Below, one piece after another: positions 34,765 through 44,926 of a stretch of DNA of 64,000 nt. Each line of letters opens with the position of its first letter. The stretch's first letter is position 1. Source of the DNA: Glycomyces salinus (GTDB lineage Bacteria; Actinomycetota; Actinomycetes; Mycobacteriales; Micromonosporaceae). The notes below the pieces were generated by a model, which searched no databases, was not told the DNA's origin, and saw nothing but the letters and a program-made list of their open reading frames with translations. Both the position numbers and the translations under genes were made by a program. The DNA lies in the NCBI RefSeq assembly GCF_016428645.1, contig NZ_JAELXW010000006.1:62001-126000 (forward strand). Reading direction: 5' to 3'.

Positions 34765-37700
34765 GGCACCACCAAATCTGGGTCATATCTCGATGCAATG
34801 ACCGTCTCCGGCAGCGCGCCCTTCCAGACGATGACGTCGTCCACCGCACCGTTCAGCGGGTTCAAGAGGGTGGTGTCATCTCCTGGAAGGGCAGCACCGA
34901 TCGCCATGGGCCCGAACGAGTCGAACCCGACTGCCCCGGTCGCGGTCGCTTCGAGCTCCCCGTTGACGTAGAGGCGCACTTCTCCCTTAGCCAGGTCGTA
35001 GACGCCTACGAGGAGGAACCACTCGCCTGGGGTCGAGGAAGTCTGCGAGCTGGCAGTGGCTGGACTGCTGTCGGCGGTGTCACTGGGAACCGTCATGGCC
35101 CAGGTACCATCCGACCGGTGTTCAAGGGAGAACGCCGCGCTCTGGGCATCGTTCTGGGCGATGACGACCTGGTCGGTACTGGTGTCGTTCAGCCTCACCC
35201 AAGCAGCGACGGTGTACGACTCATCGGTGTTCAGTACCGGTCCGTCGGTGTGGGCGTAGCCGCCACCGCCGAGCTCGAGCGCGAGGGCTCCGTCATTTTT
35301 GCCCCACCAGCCTTCGGTCCATTCGTAGTCATCGACCAGGGTGAGATCAGATCCTTTGTCGGACCAGTCCTCGCCGCCGCCGTCGAGGTCGAGTCCCCAC
35401 CAGGCGGCGAGTTCGGCGGGCGGGTCGCCCATCATGCCGGAGATCTGGTCGGCATCGACCGGGCCGCGCCACAGGCGGACGTCATGGAGGGAGCCGGTCA
35501 GGTGGCTCCATCTGTTCGTCGCTCCATTGGCGCTGCACCCGACCACGGTCGCACCGAAAGCCGCCCACGGCGAGTCAGGGCCCGTGCGTGTGCCTTGCAG
35601 TGCTCCGTCGACGAACAGGCGCATCTCGTTCACGGCTGCGTCGTAGACCACTGAAAGGTGGTACCAGCGGTCGGCCTCGACGGCGGCATCCGACAGGACG
35701 GTCAACCACGACGATTCACTCGGAGGAGCATCGACCCCGTGCATCGCGAACTGCCACTTACCAACCGAAGCCGCATAGCGAAGCCGAAAGCCCGGCCGGT
35801 GGTCCCCCGCGATCGAGACCACGGTGGCGTTGTCCGACAGCGAATCCAGCTTCACCCAGCCCGCAGCGGTGAAGGACCGATCGGTCGCCACCGCCGGCTC
35901 CGGGAATTCCAAGCAGGTCGAACCGTCCAGCTCAACGGCACCCGAGGGGCGCTGGTAGGCGTCCTCGCCAATGGTCACACCAGAGGGGATATCCAGATCG
36001 CGACCATGGACGGAGGCGTCGGTGCCGCCATCGCGGAACTCCCAGTGCGCCTGTTCCGACGCGGTCGGCAGATCAACCATCGCCCCCTGGATTTGGTCGT
36101 CGGTCAGCAGCCCCTGCCAGATCCCGACCTGATCGATCGCACCGTCCACGAAGTGACTCGTGCTTCCCGAAGCGCTCACCAGGCATCCGAGGCCGAAATC
36201 GGACTCGGCCCGCCAGGGGGTGAAGTCGATCTCGCGCTCTGCGGCCAGCTCCCCGCCCAGGTAAAGGCGAGTTATTCCCGCGTCAGGGTCATAGGTTGCC
36301 GCGATGTGCTCCCATTGGCCGAAGTCGACCGTGCCGGCCGCCGAAACGCTGTTCCACTCATAGTCGGCTGACAACACCGAGAAGCGCCACCTACCGTCAT
36401 CGGCCGCGTATTGGATCTGGAAGGCCGAGTGGTCTTCACCTACCTGCATCAATGCCTTCTCATAGCCGTCGGCCGAGTCAAGTCGGATCCAAGCCGATAG
36501 CGAATAGGCCCGGTCGGTCTCGATCACCGGTTCACCGGAGGCCAGACACGTGTTGCCGTCAAGGACGAGCGCCGAGTCGGGTCGACCATCACGGTCGGGC
36601 TCGAATGTGACATCGCCGGAGATCGGGCTCAGGTCGTTGCCGTGCCCGGAGTCATCAAGGGTGTCGCCCTCGAATCGCCAGGTCGCCATCGGCGTCGCCG
36701 GGACGTCGTTGCCGACGAAGAAGGTGAACGTCCTTGAGTCCGACTCGTTCCCCGCCTTGTCGACCGACCGCACGTACAGCACATGCCGCCCGGCCGACAA
36801 GTCACTACCAGTGACGGTCGCCGTCCCGTCCGAGCCCACCTCTTGGTCGTAGGTGTTGGTCTGCCACGAATACTCGAACCGGTCGACCCCCGAGCTGACA
36901 CCATTCACCTCGGGGTCGGAAGAGGACAAGGCGATCTCGACGGTGTCACCGGCACTGAACGGCCCGGTCGAGTCCGGTGCGATTTCGGGCCTGGTCGGCT
37001 TGGTGTGGTCGACCTTGAACCGGCATGGCGGTGTCCACGGTGTGGCGATCGAGGAGTCGGTCGCACTGATCGCGCGCGCCACCCAATGGTAGTAGCCGTC
37101 AGGCAACGCCGCCGACGACGGCAGCGACTTCGTCCGGCGATGCCCCTTCGACAACACCCCTGACGTCCAGTCGTAGACCTTGGTCGCCCCCGCGCCCGAA
37201 GTCCACACCCGCGCCTGCCACCGGACCTGGCTGGACTTGGACGAGATGTAGGCGCTCAGGCCGGGCCGACCAGTGTTGATCCACGGCGACGCACCGAAAT
37301 CATCGGTGCACGACATGCCGTTGATCTCAGTCCGCTTGGGCTGGTACGGCAGGACGTCGTAGAGGATCTCCACATGCGCGTAGGAAGCATCGAAGCGATT
37401 CCAGTACCGCAGGTCCGGAGAAGGGAACTCGGTCGGGGGCCGCAGCGCCACATACAGATGCTTGCCCTCGGCCGCGTCCACGGTATCGATGTACGACCCG
37501 ATCCCGAAGTCGACGTAGGCCGACCCGCCGCAGCCACCGCGCCCGTTGTCGGCCTCCCCGGTCGTCCGCCGCGTCGAGGCGTAAGCGGTCGGCTGGTCGT
37601 TCCAGGTGTCCCCGGAGGCCGAATGGAATGGCTCGGCCCGGTACAGGTGCATATTGCCGTTGTCACACAGCGCCGAGTGCCGCTGCAGAAAGGAGACCGT

Positions 37701-38840
37701 GGCGCTCGAGGGGATCCGGTAGTCGCTCCGGGTGACTCTGGAGACGTCGAACCGGAAGTAGGAGCGCATCCGGAACGGTGTCGAAAGGCAATCGGCGCTG
37801 CTGTTCCACGAATCACACGCCTGCCCGACCCCGGCATCCCCGTAATAGTCCTTCTCGGTCAGATGCGAGGTCTTCCAATAGCTGGTGTTCTCGTACCGGC
37901 TGGAGACGGTGATCCACCCGTTCGTATTCGGCGCCCACACCGGATCGATCGTCACCGGGTACACCGTGTCCGGCCCCTCCAGCAGGTCGCGGTCGGGGAA
38001 CAGCCGCAGGTCCGACCCGTCCAGTTCCACACCCACCACAGCGGGCTCGTCGTCGCTGGCCGCCGCGAACGTCGATGCCTGCTCGCTCACGTCTGGTTCG
38101 GACGAGTCCCACATCTGCGGCGGCGCCGCCCCCGCGAACAGCTCTCCCGAGTCAGCAGTGGTCAGCTCGATCCCGCCGGCCTCGTTGAGCGCGGCTTCCA
38201 GACCGGAGGTCTCGAAGCCGAACTCGATCGCCTCCAGCGCCGGGTCAGCCGCGGCCTCGGCGGAATTCACGACCAAGTCGTGGGCGAAACCTTCGGCCGA
38301 AACGGTCACCACCAAATCGACGCCGTCCATGACCTCGGGATAGGTCGCGGTGGGTCCGTCGAGTCCGGGCTCGGGCAGGTCCTGGGGCCAGGCGAGCGCG
38401 AACGACCGCTCCCCGTCGGACAGTGACGCCAGCGTACTGGCTCCTCCGCCGGAGAATGCCATGTCCGATACCGCGTTGGCCGGCCTGACCATGCCGTCGG
38501 CATCGAGCTGCAGGGTGGTGTCGACCGGTGCCCACTGCCCCGAATCATCCATTGCCCGGAACGGCTCCAGAGCCGCCGAGAGTTTGACCGTCCCGTCCGG
38601 CTGCGCGACCGAGGTGCCCCACGGGGTCTGCTCGTCGAGGATCTCCACCTCCGAGTCGCACAGCTCGGCTAGCGTTACCGCCTCGAACTCGGTCTGCGCC
38701 TCGGTCGGCACCGGATCCGGACACGCGGCATCGTCCGGTTCCTCGGCTGAAGTCGGCGTTGCGGCCAACGGCACCAGGACGGCGACCGACAGGACTGTCA
38801 CGAGACCGCGGCGGAGCAGGGGAGAGTGGTTGTGGGGCAT
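34761..38840 (-). CDS. Secreted LamG-domain protein paired with the RHS toxin
   Basis: 1359 aa. Signal peptide about 9-32 (GLVTVLSVAVLVPLAATPTSAEE). A DNRLRE-type region with jelly-roll-like segments (about 290-480) and an Ig/Big-like bacterial domain (about 600-680, VDKAGNESDSRTFTF) follow. Three LamG/concanavalin-like domains complete the protein (about 690-880, 885-1080, 1090-1350), each with an LxAWIRLD/AAWVRLN-type strand. LamG partners regularly precede YD-repeat proteins in actinomycetes; probable roles are wall or carbohydrate binding and presentation of the toxin. The stop overlaps the RHS start, so the two are made together. Confidence 0.8.
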   Translation of the reverse strand: MPHNHSPLLRRGLVTVLSVAVLVPLAATPTSAEEPDDAACPDPVPTEAQTEFEAVTLAELCDSEVEILDEQTPWGTSVAQPDGTVKLSAALEPFRAMDDSGQWAPVDTTLQLDADGMVRPANAVSDMAFSGGGASTLASLSDGERSFALAWPQDLPEPGLDGPTATYPEVMDGVDLVVTVSAEGFAHDLVVNSAEAAADPALEAIEFGFETSGLEAALNEAGGIELTTADSGELFAGAAPPQMWDSSEPDVSEQASTFAAASDDEPAVVGVELDGSDLRLFPDRDLLEGPDTVYPVTIDPVWAPNTNGWITVSSRYENTSYWKTSHLTEKDYYGDAGVGQACDSWNSSADCLSTPFRMRSYFRFDVSRVTRSDYRIPSSATVSFLQRHSALCDNGNMHLYRAEPFHSASGDTWNDQPTAYASTRRTTGEADNGRGGCGGSAYVDFGIGSYIDTVDAAEGKHLYVALRPPTEFPSPDLRYWNRFDASYAHVEILYDVLPYQPKRTEINGMSCTDDFGASPWINTGRPGLSAYISSKSSQVRWQARVWTSGAGATKVYDWTSGVLSKGHRRTKSLPSSAALPDGYYHWVARAISATDSSIATPWTPPCRFKVDHTKPTRPEIAPDSTGPFSAGDTVEIALSSSDPEVNGVSSGVDRFEYSWQTNTYDQEVGSDGTATVTGSDLSAGRHVLYVRSVDKAGNESDSRTFTFFVGNDVPATPMATWRFEGDTLDDSGHGNDLSPISGDVTFEPDRDGRPDSALVLDGNTCLASGEPVIETDRAYSLSAWIRLDSADGYEKALMQVGEDHSAFQIQYAADDGRWRFSVLSADYEWNSVSAAGTVDFGQWEHIAATYDPDAGITRLYLGGELAAEREIDFTPWRAESDFGLGCLVSASGSTSHFVDGAIDQVGIWQGLLTDDQIQGAMVDLPTASEQAHWEFRDGGTDASVHGRDLDIPSGVTIGEDAYQRPSGAVELDGSTCLEFPEPAVATDRSFTAAGWVKLDSLSDNATVVSIAGDHRPGFRLRYAASVGKWQFAMHGVDAPPSESSWLTVLSDAAVEADRWYHLSVVYDAAVNEMRLFVDGALQGTRTGPDSPWAAFGATVVGCSANGATNRWSHLTGSLHDVRLWRGPVDADQISGMMGDPPAELAAWWGLDLDGGGEDWSDKGSDLTLVDDYEWTEGWWGKNDGALALELGGGGYAHTDGPVLNTDESYTVAAWVRLNDTSTDQVVIAQNDAQSAAFSLEHRSDGTWAMTVPSDTADSSPATASSQTSSTPGEWFLLVGVYDLAKGEVRLYVNGELEATATGAVGFDSFGPMAIGAALPGDDTTLLNPLNGAVDDVIVWKGALPETVIASRYDPDLVVP

Positions 38841-38907
38841 GGGGTATCACATTCAGTTGGACTACCGGGGGGCGTCCACGATCCCATGAGGACCATGACT
38901 GTGAGTG

Positions 38908-38936
38908 AAGTTATCTTCCTCAATGAGGACTGTCAA
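38908..38936 (-). promoter_or_regulatory. Promoter of the LamG-RHS operon
   Basis: On the minus strand, TTGACA (38931-38936) and TAACTT (38908-38913) are separated by 17 bp. This predicts a start near 38900 and a leader of about 60 nt before the LamG ATG at 38840. It is a consensus-like housekeeping promoter in an AT-richer interval. Confidence 0.6.
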
Positions 38937-39101
38937 TCACGGCATGAAACCAAGACAGTATCCTCAGGGCAAATCCGACATGTACACAACGTTAAGAACC
39001 CAGCGCAAAGAGCAGACGGACACGAGCCCGATGAGCAGACTATGTGATCTATATCACTGAACCTAGCTTCGGATACATGGACCAACCTGAGACACGCCAG
39101 T

Positions 39102-39127
39102 GGGCCCGTGCCTGGCGGCACGGGCCC
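39102..39127 (-). terminator. Terminator; copy 2 of the repeated hairpin
   Basis: 11-bp stem GGGCCCGTGCC / GGCACGGGCCC with TGGC loop, 19 bases beyond the end of the permease gene on the minus strand. It is identical to the hairpin at 22796-22821, including several flanking bases. Confidence 0.75.
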
Positions 39128-39145
39128 GCTTCGCGTTCGCGGCGC

Positions 39146-40447
39146 CTACTCGGCGCCGACCGGTTCGGGTTCTCGGTCCTTGGGTTTGTCACCGCTGGGC
39201 CCGGAGTCGTCCGGTCCCTTCCCGCGGCGCTTGGCCTCGCCGGAGCCGCCGGGGGTGGTGCCCACGATCGGCCCGGAGGAGCGCTTCTTGTTCCACACGT
39301 CGAAGAACACCGCGGCCAGCACGACCAGGCCCAGGATGACGCTCTGGAGGTCCTGGCCGACCGACAGGATCGACATGCCCTGGTTCATGATGCCCATGAC
39401 CAGGCCGCCGACGACCGCGCCGATGATGGTGCCGACGCCGCCGGACATCGACGCGCCGCCGATGAACGAGGAGGCGATGGCGTGCAGCTCGAACATGTTG
39501 CCGGCGTCGGGAGTGGCCGACTGGAGCCGGGCGGTGAAGACGACGCCGGCCAGTCCGGCCAGGGCGCCCATGTTCACGAAGACCCAGAAGCTGGTCTGCT
39601 TGGTCTTGACGCCCGAGAGCGCGGCGGCCTTCTCGTTGCCGCCGCCGGCGTAGACGTGGCGGCCGAACACGGTGCGGTTGGCGACGAAGCTGTAGACGGC
39701 CACCAGCACCACCAGGATGATCCCGATGACCGGCAGGCCCCGGTAGCCGGCGAACAGGAAGGTCGCGACCAGGGCGGCGCCGACCAGCAGCGCGGTCTTG
39801 ATGAAGAAGGCGATCGGCGAGCCGGTGTCGATGCGGTTCTTGGCCGCGACGTTGCGCGCCGAGATCTGCGTCCACAGGATGAACACCACCGCGACCAGGC
39901 CGATGATCAGCGTGGGCAGGTGGTAGCCGCCGACGACGCTGTCCTGCGCCCAGTAACCGGAGCCGAGCATCCGGAACTCCTCGGAGCGGATGGAGATCGT
40001 CTGCGCCTCCAGCACCCACAGCGTCAGGCCGCGGAACAGGAGCATGCCGGCCAGGGTGACGATGAACGCCGGTATTCGCACGTAGGCGACCCAGAAGCCC
40101 TGCCACACGCCGATGAGGGCGCCGGTGCCGACGGCGGCCAGGACGGCCATCCACCAGGGCAGGCCCCAGTCGGACAGGGCGATGGCCGAGATCGCGCCGG
40201 TGAAGGCCAGGACCGAGCCGACCGACAGGTCGATATGGCCGTTGACGATGACCAGCATCATCCCGATCGCGAGGATGAGGATGAACGAGTTCTGGACGAC
40301 GGTGTTGGTGATGTTGCGTGGGGTCAGGAAGTTCTGGTCGAGCTTCATCACCTCGAGCACCTGGAAGAGCAGCATGATGAACACCAGGGCGATGATCATG
40401 CCGTATTGGCGCAGGTTGACCCCGCGCAGCGCGCTGAGCAGGCTCAC
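39146..40447 (-). CDS. mmsB: Monosaccharide ABC permease (MmsB/XylH type)
   Basis: 433 aa inner-membrane permease of the CUT2 (ribose/xylose/multiple monosaccharide) family. About ten TM helices are visible, with the family hallmarks [21 protein letters not shown] and [19 protein letters not shown]. The C-terminal tail is charged and Pro/Gly-rich, longer than usual. GTG at 40447 overlaps the ATPase stop (GTGA). It works with the ATPase and ChvE-like binding protein just upstream. Confidence 0.92.
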   Translation of the reverse strand: MSLLSALRGVNLRQYGMIIALVFIMLLFQVLEVMKLDQNFLTPRNITNTVVQNSFILILAIGMMLVIVNGHIDLSVGSVLAFTGAISAIALSDWGLPWWMAVLAAVGTGALIGVWQGFWVAYVRIPAFIVTLAGMLLFRGLTLWVLEAQTISIRSEEFRMLGSGYWAQDSVVGGYHLPTLIIGLVAVVFILWTQISARNVAAKNRIDTGSPIAFFIKTALLVGAALVATFLFAGYRGLPVIGIILVVLVAVYSFVANRTVFGRHVYAGGGNEKAAALSGVKTKQTSFWVFVNMGALAGLAGVVFTARLQSATPDAGNMFELHAIASSFIGGASMSGGVGTIIGAVVGGLVMGIMNQGMSILSVGQDLQSVILGLVVLAAVFFDVWNKKRSSGPIVGTTPGGSGEAKRRGKGPDDSGPSGDKPKDREPEPVGAE

Positions 40448-41991
40448 AGTTCCACTCCCCCCCTGGCGGTCTCGAGTGTCATCAAGCGCATCAGTTCCTC
40501 CTGGGTGGCGTTCTCGCGGTCGACCTGGCCGGTGATGTGTCCGGCGCTCATGGCGTAGATGCGGTCGCACATGCCGAGCAGTTCGGGCAGCTCGGATGAG
40601 ATCATCAGGACACCCTTGCCCTGGTCGACCAGTTCGTGGATCAGCTCATAGATCTCGTACTTGGCGCCGACGTCGATGCCTCGGGTCGGCTCGTCGAGGA
40701 TGAGCAGTTCGGGCTCGGTGAAGACCCACTTGCCGAGCACGACCTTCTGCTGGTTGCCTCCGGAGAGGTTGCCGGCCAGCTGCTGGACGGACGGGGTCTT
40801 GACCCCGAATTCGCCGCGCAGGCGCTCGGAGACGGCGGTGATCTTGTTCAGGTCGACCACGCCGCCCTTGGAGACCTTGGCGAGCCCGGCGAGCGTGAAG
40901 TTCTGCTGCAGGTCGTAGTCGAGGTGCAGGCCGAACTGCTTGCGGTCCTCGGTGGCGTAGGCCAGGCCCGCCTCGATCGCGTCCGCGACGCTGCGCAGGC
41001 GCAGCTCGCGGCCGTCGAGCCGGGCGCTCCCGGAGATGGACGCCCCCCACGAGCGGCCGAAGAGGCTCATCGCGAACTCGGTGCGGCCGGCACCCATGAG
41101 CCCGGCCAGGCCGACGACCTCACCGCGGGCGACGGTGAGTCCGGCTCCGTGGACGACGACCCGCTCCCGGTGCTCGGGGTGGTGCACGGTCCAGTCCTCG
41201 ACCTCGAAGAAGGTCTCGCCGATGTCGGGCGTGTGCGGCGGGTAGAGGTGCTCCAGGTCGCGGCCGACCATGGACTTGATCAGGCGGTCCTCGTCCACGG
41301 CCTCGTCGGCGGTGTCGAGCGTCTCGATGGTCTTGCCGTCGCGCAGGATGGTGATCTCGTCGGAGACCGAGAGCACCTCGCCGAGCTTGTGGGAGATCAG
41401 AATGCAGGTGACGCCCTCTTCCCTGAGCGTCTTGAGCAGCTCGAGGAGGTTCTCGGAGTCGGAGTCGTTGAGGGCGGCGGTGGGCTCGTCGAGGATGAGC
41501 AGTTTGACCTCTTTGGAGAGGGCCTTGGCGATCTCGACCAGCTGCTGCTTGCCGACGCCGATCTGCTCGACGAGGGTGCGCGGGCTGTCCCGGAGGCCGA
41601 CCTTCTCCATCAGGTCGGCGGCCTCGGAGTTGGTGTGATTCCAGGAGATGACGCCGTTCTTGGCCTGCTCGTTGCCGAGGAAGATGTTCTCGGCGATCGA
41701 CAGCTCGGGCACGAGCGCGAGCTCCTGGTGGATGATGACGACCCCGGCGTGCTCGGAGTCGCGAATGCCCCGGAAGCGGGCGGGCGCGCCGTCGAGCTCG
41801 ATCTCGCCCTCGAACTCGCCGTGCGGGTAGACCCCGGAGAGGATCTTCATGAGAGTCGACTTGCCGGCCCCGTTCTCGCCCACGAGGGCGTGGATGGTGG
41901 CCCGCTTGACCCGCATGTCGACCCCGTCGAGCGCGAGCACGCCCGGGAATCGCTTGGTGATCCCCCTCATGCGGAGGATGTCTTCAGACAT
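40444..41991 (-). CDS. mmsA: Monosaccharide ABC ATPase, dual NBD (MmsA/XylG type)
   Basis: 515 aa with two ABC domains as in CUT2 importers. The N-terminal domain has Walker [16 protein letters not shown] (about 38) and Walker [12 protein letters not shown]. The C-terminal domain has degenerate Walker [11 protein letters not shown], signature [14 protein letters not shown] and Walker [13 protein letters not shown]. It energises sugar uptake through the downstream permease. It starts 106 bp after the binding-protein stop, separated by a hairpin that probably lowers its expression relative to the binding protein. Confidence 0.93.
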   Translation of the reverse strand: MSEDILRMRGITKRFPGVLALDGVDMRVKRATIHALVGENGAGKSTLMKILSGVYPHGEFEGEIELDGAPARFRGIRDSEHAGVVIIHQELALVPELSIAENIFLGNEQAKNGVISWNHTNSEAADLMEKVGLRDSPRTLVEQIGVGKQQLVEIAKALSKEVKLLILDEPTAALNDSDSENLLELLKTLREEGVTCILISHKLGEVLSVSDEITILRDGKTIETLDTADEAVDEDRLIKSMVGRDLEHLYPPHTPDIGETFFEVEDWTVHHPEHRERVVVHGAGLTVARGEVVGLAGLMGAGRTEFAMSLFGRSWGASISGSARLDGRELRLRSVADAIEAGLAYATEDRKQFGLHLDYDLQQNFTLAGLAKVSKGGVVDLNKITAVSERLRGEFGVKTPSVQQLAGNLSGGNQQKVVLGKWVFTEPELLILDEPTRGIDVGAKYEIYELIHELVDQGKGVLMISSELPELLGMCDRIYAMSAGHITGQVDRENATQEELMRLMTLETARGGVEL

Positions 41992-42036
41992 GACTTGGTC
42001 CTATACGGATGACTTACGGCTCTGGAGAGAGGTATC

Positions 42037-42064
42037 GGGGCGCTCCGAGTGGGCGGAGCGCCCC
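42037..42064 (-). terminator. Intra-operon hairpin after the binding-protein gene
   Basis: 11-bp perfect stem (GGGGCGCTCCG / CGGAGCGCCCC) with a 6-nt loop between the binding-protein stop (42098) and the ATPase start (41991). This position typically gives partial termination and 3'-end protection of the binding-protein mRNA. Confidence 0.65.
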
Positions 42065-42097
42065 GGCGAGGGGCTCGCGGTTTCCGCGAACGGGGAC

Positions 42098-43282
42098 TTA
42101 CTCCAGCTCGGCGGCGTCGAGGTAGCCGGTGTCGACCAGCATCTCCTCGTAGTTGTCGACCGTGACGATGTACGGCGTGAGCAGCATCGACGGGACGACC
42201 TTGACGCCGTTGTCGTAGGACTCGGTGTCGTTGACCTCGGGCTCCTCGCCGTTGGCCAGGGTGGCGACCATGTCCACGGTGACGCTGGCGAGGTTGCGGG
42301 TGTCCTTGAAGATCGTGGCCGTCTGGCGGCCTTCGATGATCATCTGGACCGAGGCGACCTCGGCGTCCTGGCCGGACACGACCGGCAGGTTGTCGTCGGC
42401 GACGTAGCCGTTGGCCTCCAGCGAGGCGATGACGCCGCGGCTGATGCCGTCGTAGGGCGACAGGACCGCGTGGACGTCCTCGTTCGAGTAGTGGGTGCTC
42501 AGCAGGTTGTCCATGCGGCTCTGGGCGACCTCGCCGTCCCAGCGCTCGGTGGCGATGGTGTTGATGTCGGTCTCACCCGAGACGACCTCGAGCGCGCCCT
42601 CGTCGATGTACGGCTGGAGGGTGTCCATCGCGCCGTCGTAGAAGAAGAAGGCGTTGTTGTCGTCGATCGAACCGGCGAACAGCTCGATGTTGCAGGTGCC
42701 CTCCTGCTCCTCGATGTTGAGGCCGTCGAGGATCGACTGGGCCTGGAGCACGCCGACCTGGTAGTTGTCGAAGGTCGCGTAGTAGTCGACGTCCTCGGTC
42801 TCACGGATCAGGCGGTCGTAGGCGATGACCGTGATGTCCTCGGCCTTGGCCTGCTCCAGCACGCCGCCCAGGGACTGGTTGTCGATCGCCGCGATCACCA
42901 GGACGTCGGCGCCCTGGGTGATCATGTTCTCGATCTGGTCGACCTGCGTGCCGACATCGTCCCCGGCGAACTGCAGATCGGTCTCGAATCCGGAGGACTC
43001 GAACTCCTCGACCAGGTTGTCGCCGTCGTCGATCCAGCGCTCAGAGGTCTGGGTCGGCATCGCGATGCCGACGCGACCGGGGTCGTCGACCTCTGGGCGC
43101 TCGCCCTCGCCTTCCGAGCCGAATCCCTCCGGGACCGTCGCGGCCACCGGGTCGATGTTCACATCGCACTCGCCGCCGTCGCCGCCGCTGTCGTCGTCTC
43201 CCGACGCGCAGGCGGTCATGGACATGGACAGTGCGGCGACGCCGAGCAGACCGGCGAAAGCGCGTCGTCGAATGACGTTCAT
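42098..43282 (-). CDS. chvE: ChvE-type monosaccharide-binding lipoprotein
   Basis: 394 aa. Lipoprotein signal ([16 protein letters not shown], lipobox TAC around residue 24-25), an acidic Gly/Asp linker and a periplasmic-binding fold type I. Hallmarks are [32 protein letters not shown] and VIAYDRLI, as in ChvE/XylF-like sugar-binding proteins. ATG 43282 is preceded by GGAG 9 bases upstream. First gene of the importer operon; the likely substrate is a pentose or hexose, which cannot be fixed from sequence. Confidence 0.92.
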   Translation of the reverse strand: MNVIRRRAFAGLLGVAALSMSMTACASGDDDSGGDGGECDVNIDPVAATVPEGFGSEGEGERPEVDDPGRVGIAMPTQTSERWIDDGDNLVEEFESSGFETDLQFAGDDVGTQVDQIENMITQGADVLVIAAIDNQSLGGVLEQAKAEDITVIAYDRLIRETEDVDYYATFDNYQVGVLQAQSILDGLNIEEQEGTCNIELFAGSIDDNNAFFFYDGAMDTLQPYIDEGALEVVSGETDINTIATERWDGEVAQSRMDNLLSTHYSNEDVHAVLSPYDGISRGVIASLEANGYVADDNLPVVSGQDAEVASVQMIIEGRQTATIFKDTRNLASVTVDMVATLANGEEPEVNDTESYDNGVKVVPSMLLTPYIVTVDNYEEMLVDTGYLDAAELE

Positions 43283-43310
43283 CAAGTAGTACTCCTTCGT
43301 ACCAGGCGCT

Positions 43311-43344
43311 GCCGCTCTATAGCGGCAACGGCTCTGGGGGTCAA
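43311..43344 (-). promoter_or_regulatory. Promoter of the sugar importer with palindrome over -10
   Basis: Minus strand: TTGACC (43339-43344), 17-bp spacer, TATAGA (43316-43321). GCCGCT-CTAT-AGCGGC (43311-43326) is a perfect palindrome covering the -10 box and is a candidate repressor operator. No regulator gene is adjacent. Confidence 0.6.
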
Positions 43345-43624
43345 GACGTCCTCGATGCTTCAACTTTTTTCCACAAGCGTCAACAGCACGGAAGTCCTGT
43401 GTCCGAATCGTTGCAAATAGCTTGAGGCATGGAAACGACATGGGGTCGACTTCCGGCACATCGGACGCACCGTCCCGGCAGTCACAGCCCGCGCGGTCGA
43501 ATCCCCCACCCGTTCGTGCCACATGCCTCCAGCCGACTACCACTCCGCCGATCGGATGGGATAGCCTCACATTTGGTGGCAAATCACGCCCCCCGAAGAG
43601 CGGACACCCCGAAGGGAGGTGAGC
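43345..43624. other. Intergenic region, importer / pseudokinase
   Basis: 280 bp between divergent genes. Apart from the importer promoter at its left edge I see a small palindrome ATTTG-GTGG-CAAAT (43571-43584) upstream of the pseudokinase. No gene is evident. Confidence 0.4.
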
Positions 43625-44926
43625 ATGTCGGGCACCACGACAGTCGGCGCCGCCACCGTCGACCGTTTACTGCACCGCGACCCGGTATGCAGCGTCTTCA
43701 GCGGCATCGTCGCCTCCGACCCGACCAGTCTCCTGTGCGTCACCGTCGCACATGAGCGGGTCGACGGCTCCCGCCGCGAAGTCTTCCTCGAATGGGCCTC
43801 CAAGCTCACCGGACTCGCCGCCCACCCCCACCTGTCCAGGTGCGCGGCGGCGGGACTTACCGAGAACGGGCGGCCCTACCTGGCCGTCGGCGCCACCCGC
43901 CGGACCCTGGCCGACCTGCTGACCGAGCAGGGGCCCATGCCCGCCGGGCAGGTCCGCGCGCTCGGCGTGGCCCTGACCGACGCCCTGGCCGTCTACCACC
44001 GTGCCGGGCTCATCCACGGCACGATCCAGCCCGGGCACATCCTGGTCGGCCCCAACCGGCTGCTCCAGCTCACCGCCTACGACGTCACCGCCCCGGTCCT
44101 GGCCGCCTCCCAGCCGCCGGGCCCCTACACCGCGCCCGAGCACCTCGACGCCGCGATCGCCGGGGAGGTCGCCGCCAGCCCCGCCGGGGACGTCTACGCC
44201 CTGGCCACCGTCCTCTACGCCGCGCTCGGCGGGCGGCTGCCGTGGATCAGGTCCGGCCGCGAGGACGCGGCCGACCCGCTGCTGCGCGCCGCGCCGGTGC
44301 CGCACATCCCCGGCGTCGACACCGAGCTGACCGACTTCATCGGCGCCGCCCTCGACCCCGACCCGCGGCGCCGACCCACCTCGTTCGAGCTGCGCGACCA
44401 GCTGACCGGCATCGACCTGGCCGGTATGCGCGCGCCCGGGACCAAGCCCGCCGAGGTCGCCTCGGCGCTGCTGCCGCGGCGCGGCCTCCGCCCGGTCACC
44501 GTCGCCGCCTCGACCGAGCTGACCCCCTACCGGCCCCAGCCGGTCGGAGAGGGGCTGCGGCCCCGGCTGCGCAAGATCGCCACCGCCACCGCCGGGGTCG
44601 CCCTGACCGCAGCGCTGGTCGGCGGCGCCGCGCTGGCGACGTACGCCGCCACCAACCCGGAGGCGGGCTCGATGTGCGCGAGCTCCGACAAGCTGGCCGG
44701 GCGCGTCAACGCCGAGATCGGCGACGCCACGGTCGTCGACACCTGGTGCTCCGGGGACGACTTCGTCGCCGCCACCGTGGACCGTCCGGGCGGATCCGGC
44801 GGGGACGGCGAGGCCACCGAGCGCCTGGTCTGGCGCATCGAGGGCGAGCAGCTGATCCCGGTCACCGACTGCGCCGAGACGACGCTGCCCGAGAGCATCG
44901 CCGAGTTCCTCGAATGCGGGCCTTAG
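43625..44926 (+). CDS. Membrane-anchored pseudokinase (Ser/Thr kinase fold)
   Basis: 433 aa. The kinase-like fold spans about residues 10-265, but the catalytic loop is [11 protein letters not shown] instead of HRDLKPxNIL (catalytic Asp lost), and the DFG position reads AYDV. The APE-like motif (YTAPEHL) and the helix after it ([19 protein letters not shown]) are kept. A TM helix (about 315-337, [17 protein letters not shown]) leads to a small Cys-containing outer domain. ATG 43625 has GGGAGG 6 bases upstream. It is probably a signalling scaffold or sensor, not an active kinase. Confidence 0.78.
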   Translation: MSGTTTVGAATVDRLLHRDPVCSVFSGIVASDPTSLLCVTVAHERVDGSRREVFLEWASKLTGLAAHPHLSRCAAAGLTENGRPYLAVGATRRTLADLLTEQGPMPAGQVRALGVALTDALAVYHRAGLIHGTIQPGHILVGPNRLLQLTAYDVTAPVLAASQPPGPYTAPEHLDAAIAGEVAASPAGDVYALATVLYAALGGRLPWIRSGREDAADPLLRAAPVPHIPGVDTELTDFIGAALDPDPRRRPTSFELRDQLTGIDLAGMRAPGTKPAEVASALLPRRGLRPVTVAASTELTPYRPQPVGEGLRPRLRKIATATAGVALTAALVGGAALATYAATNPEAGSMCASSDKLAGRVNAEIGDATVVDTWCSGDDFVAATVDRPGGSGGDGEATERLVWRIEGEQLIPVTDCAETTLPESIAEFLECGP

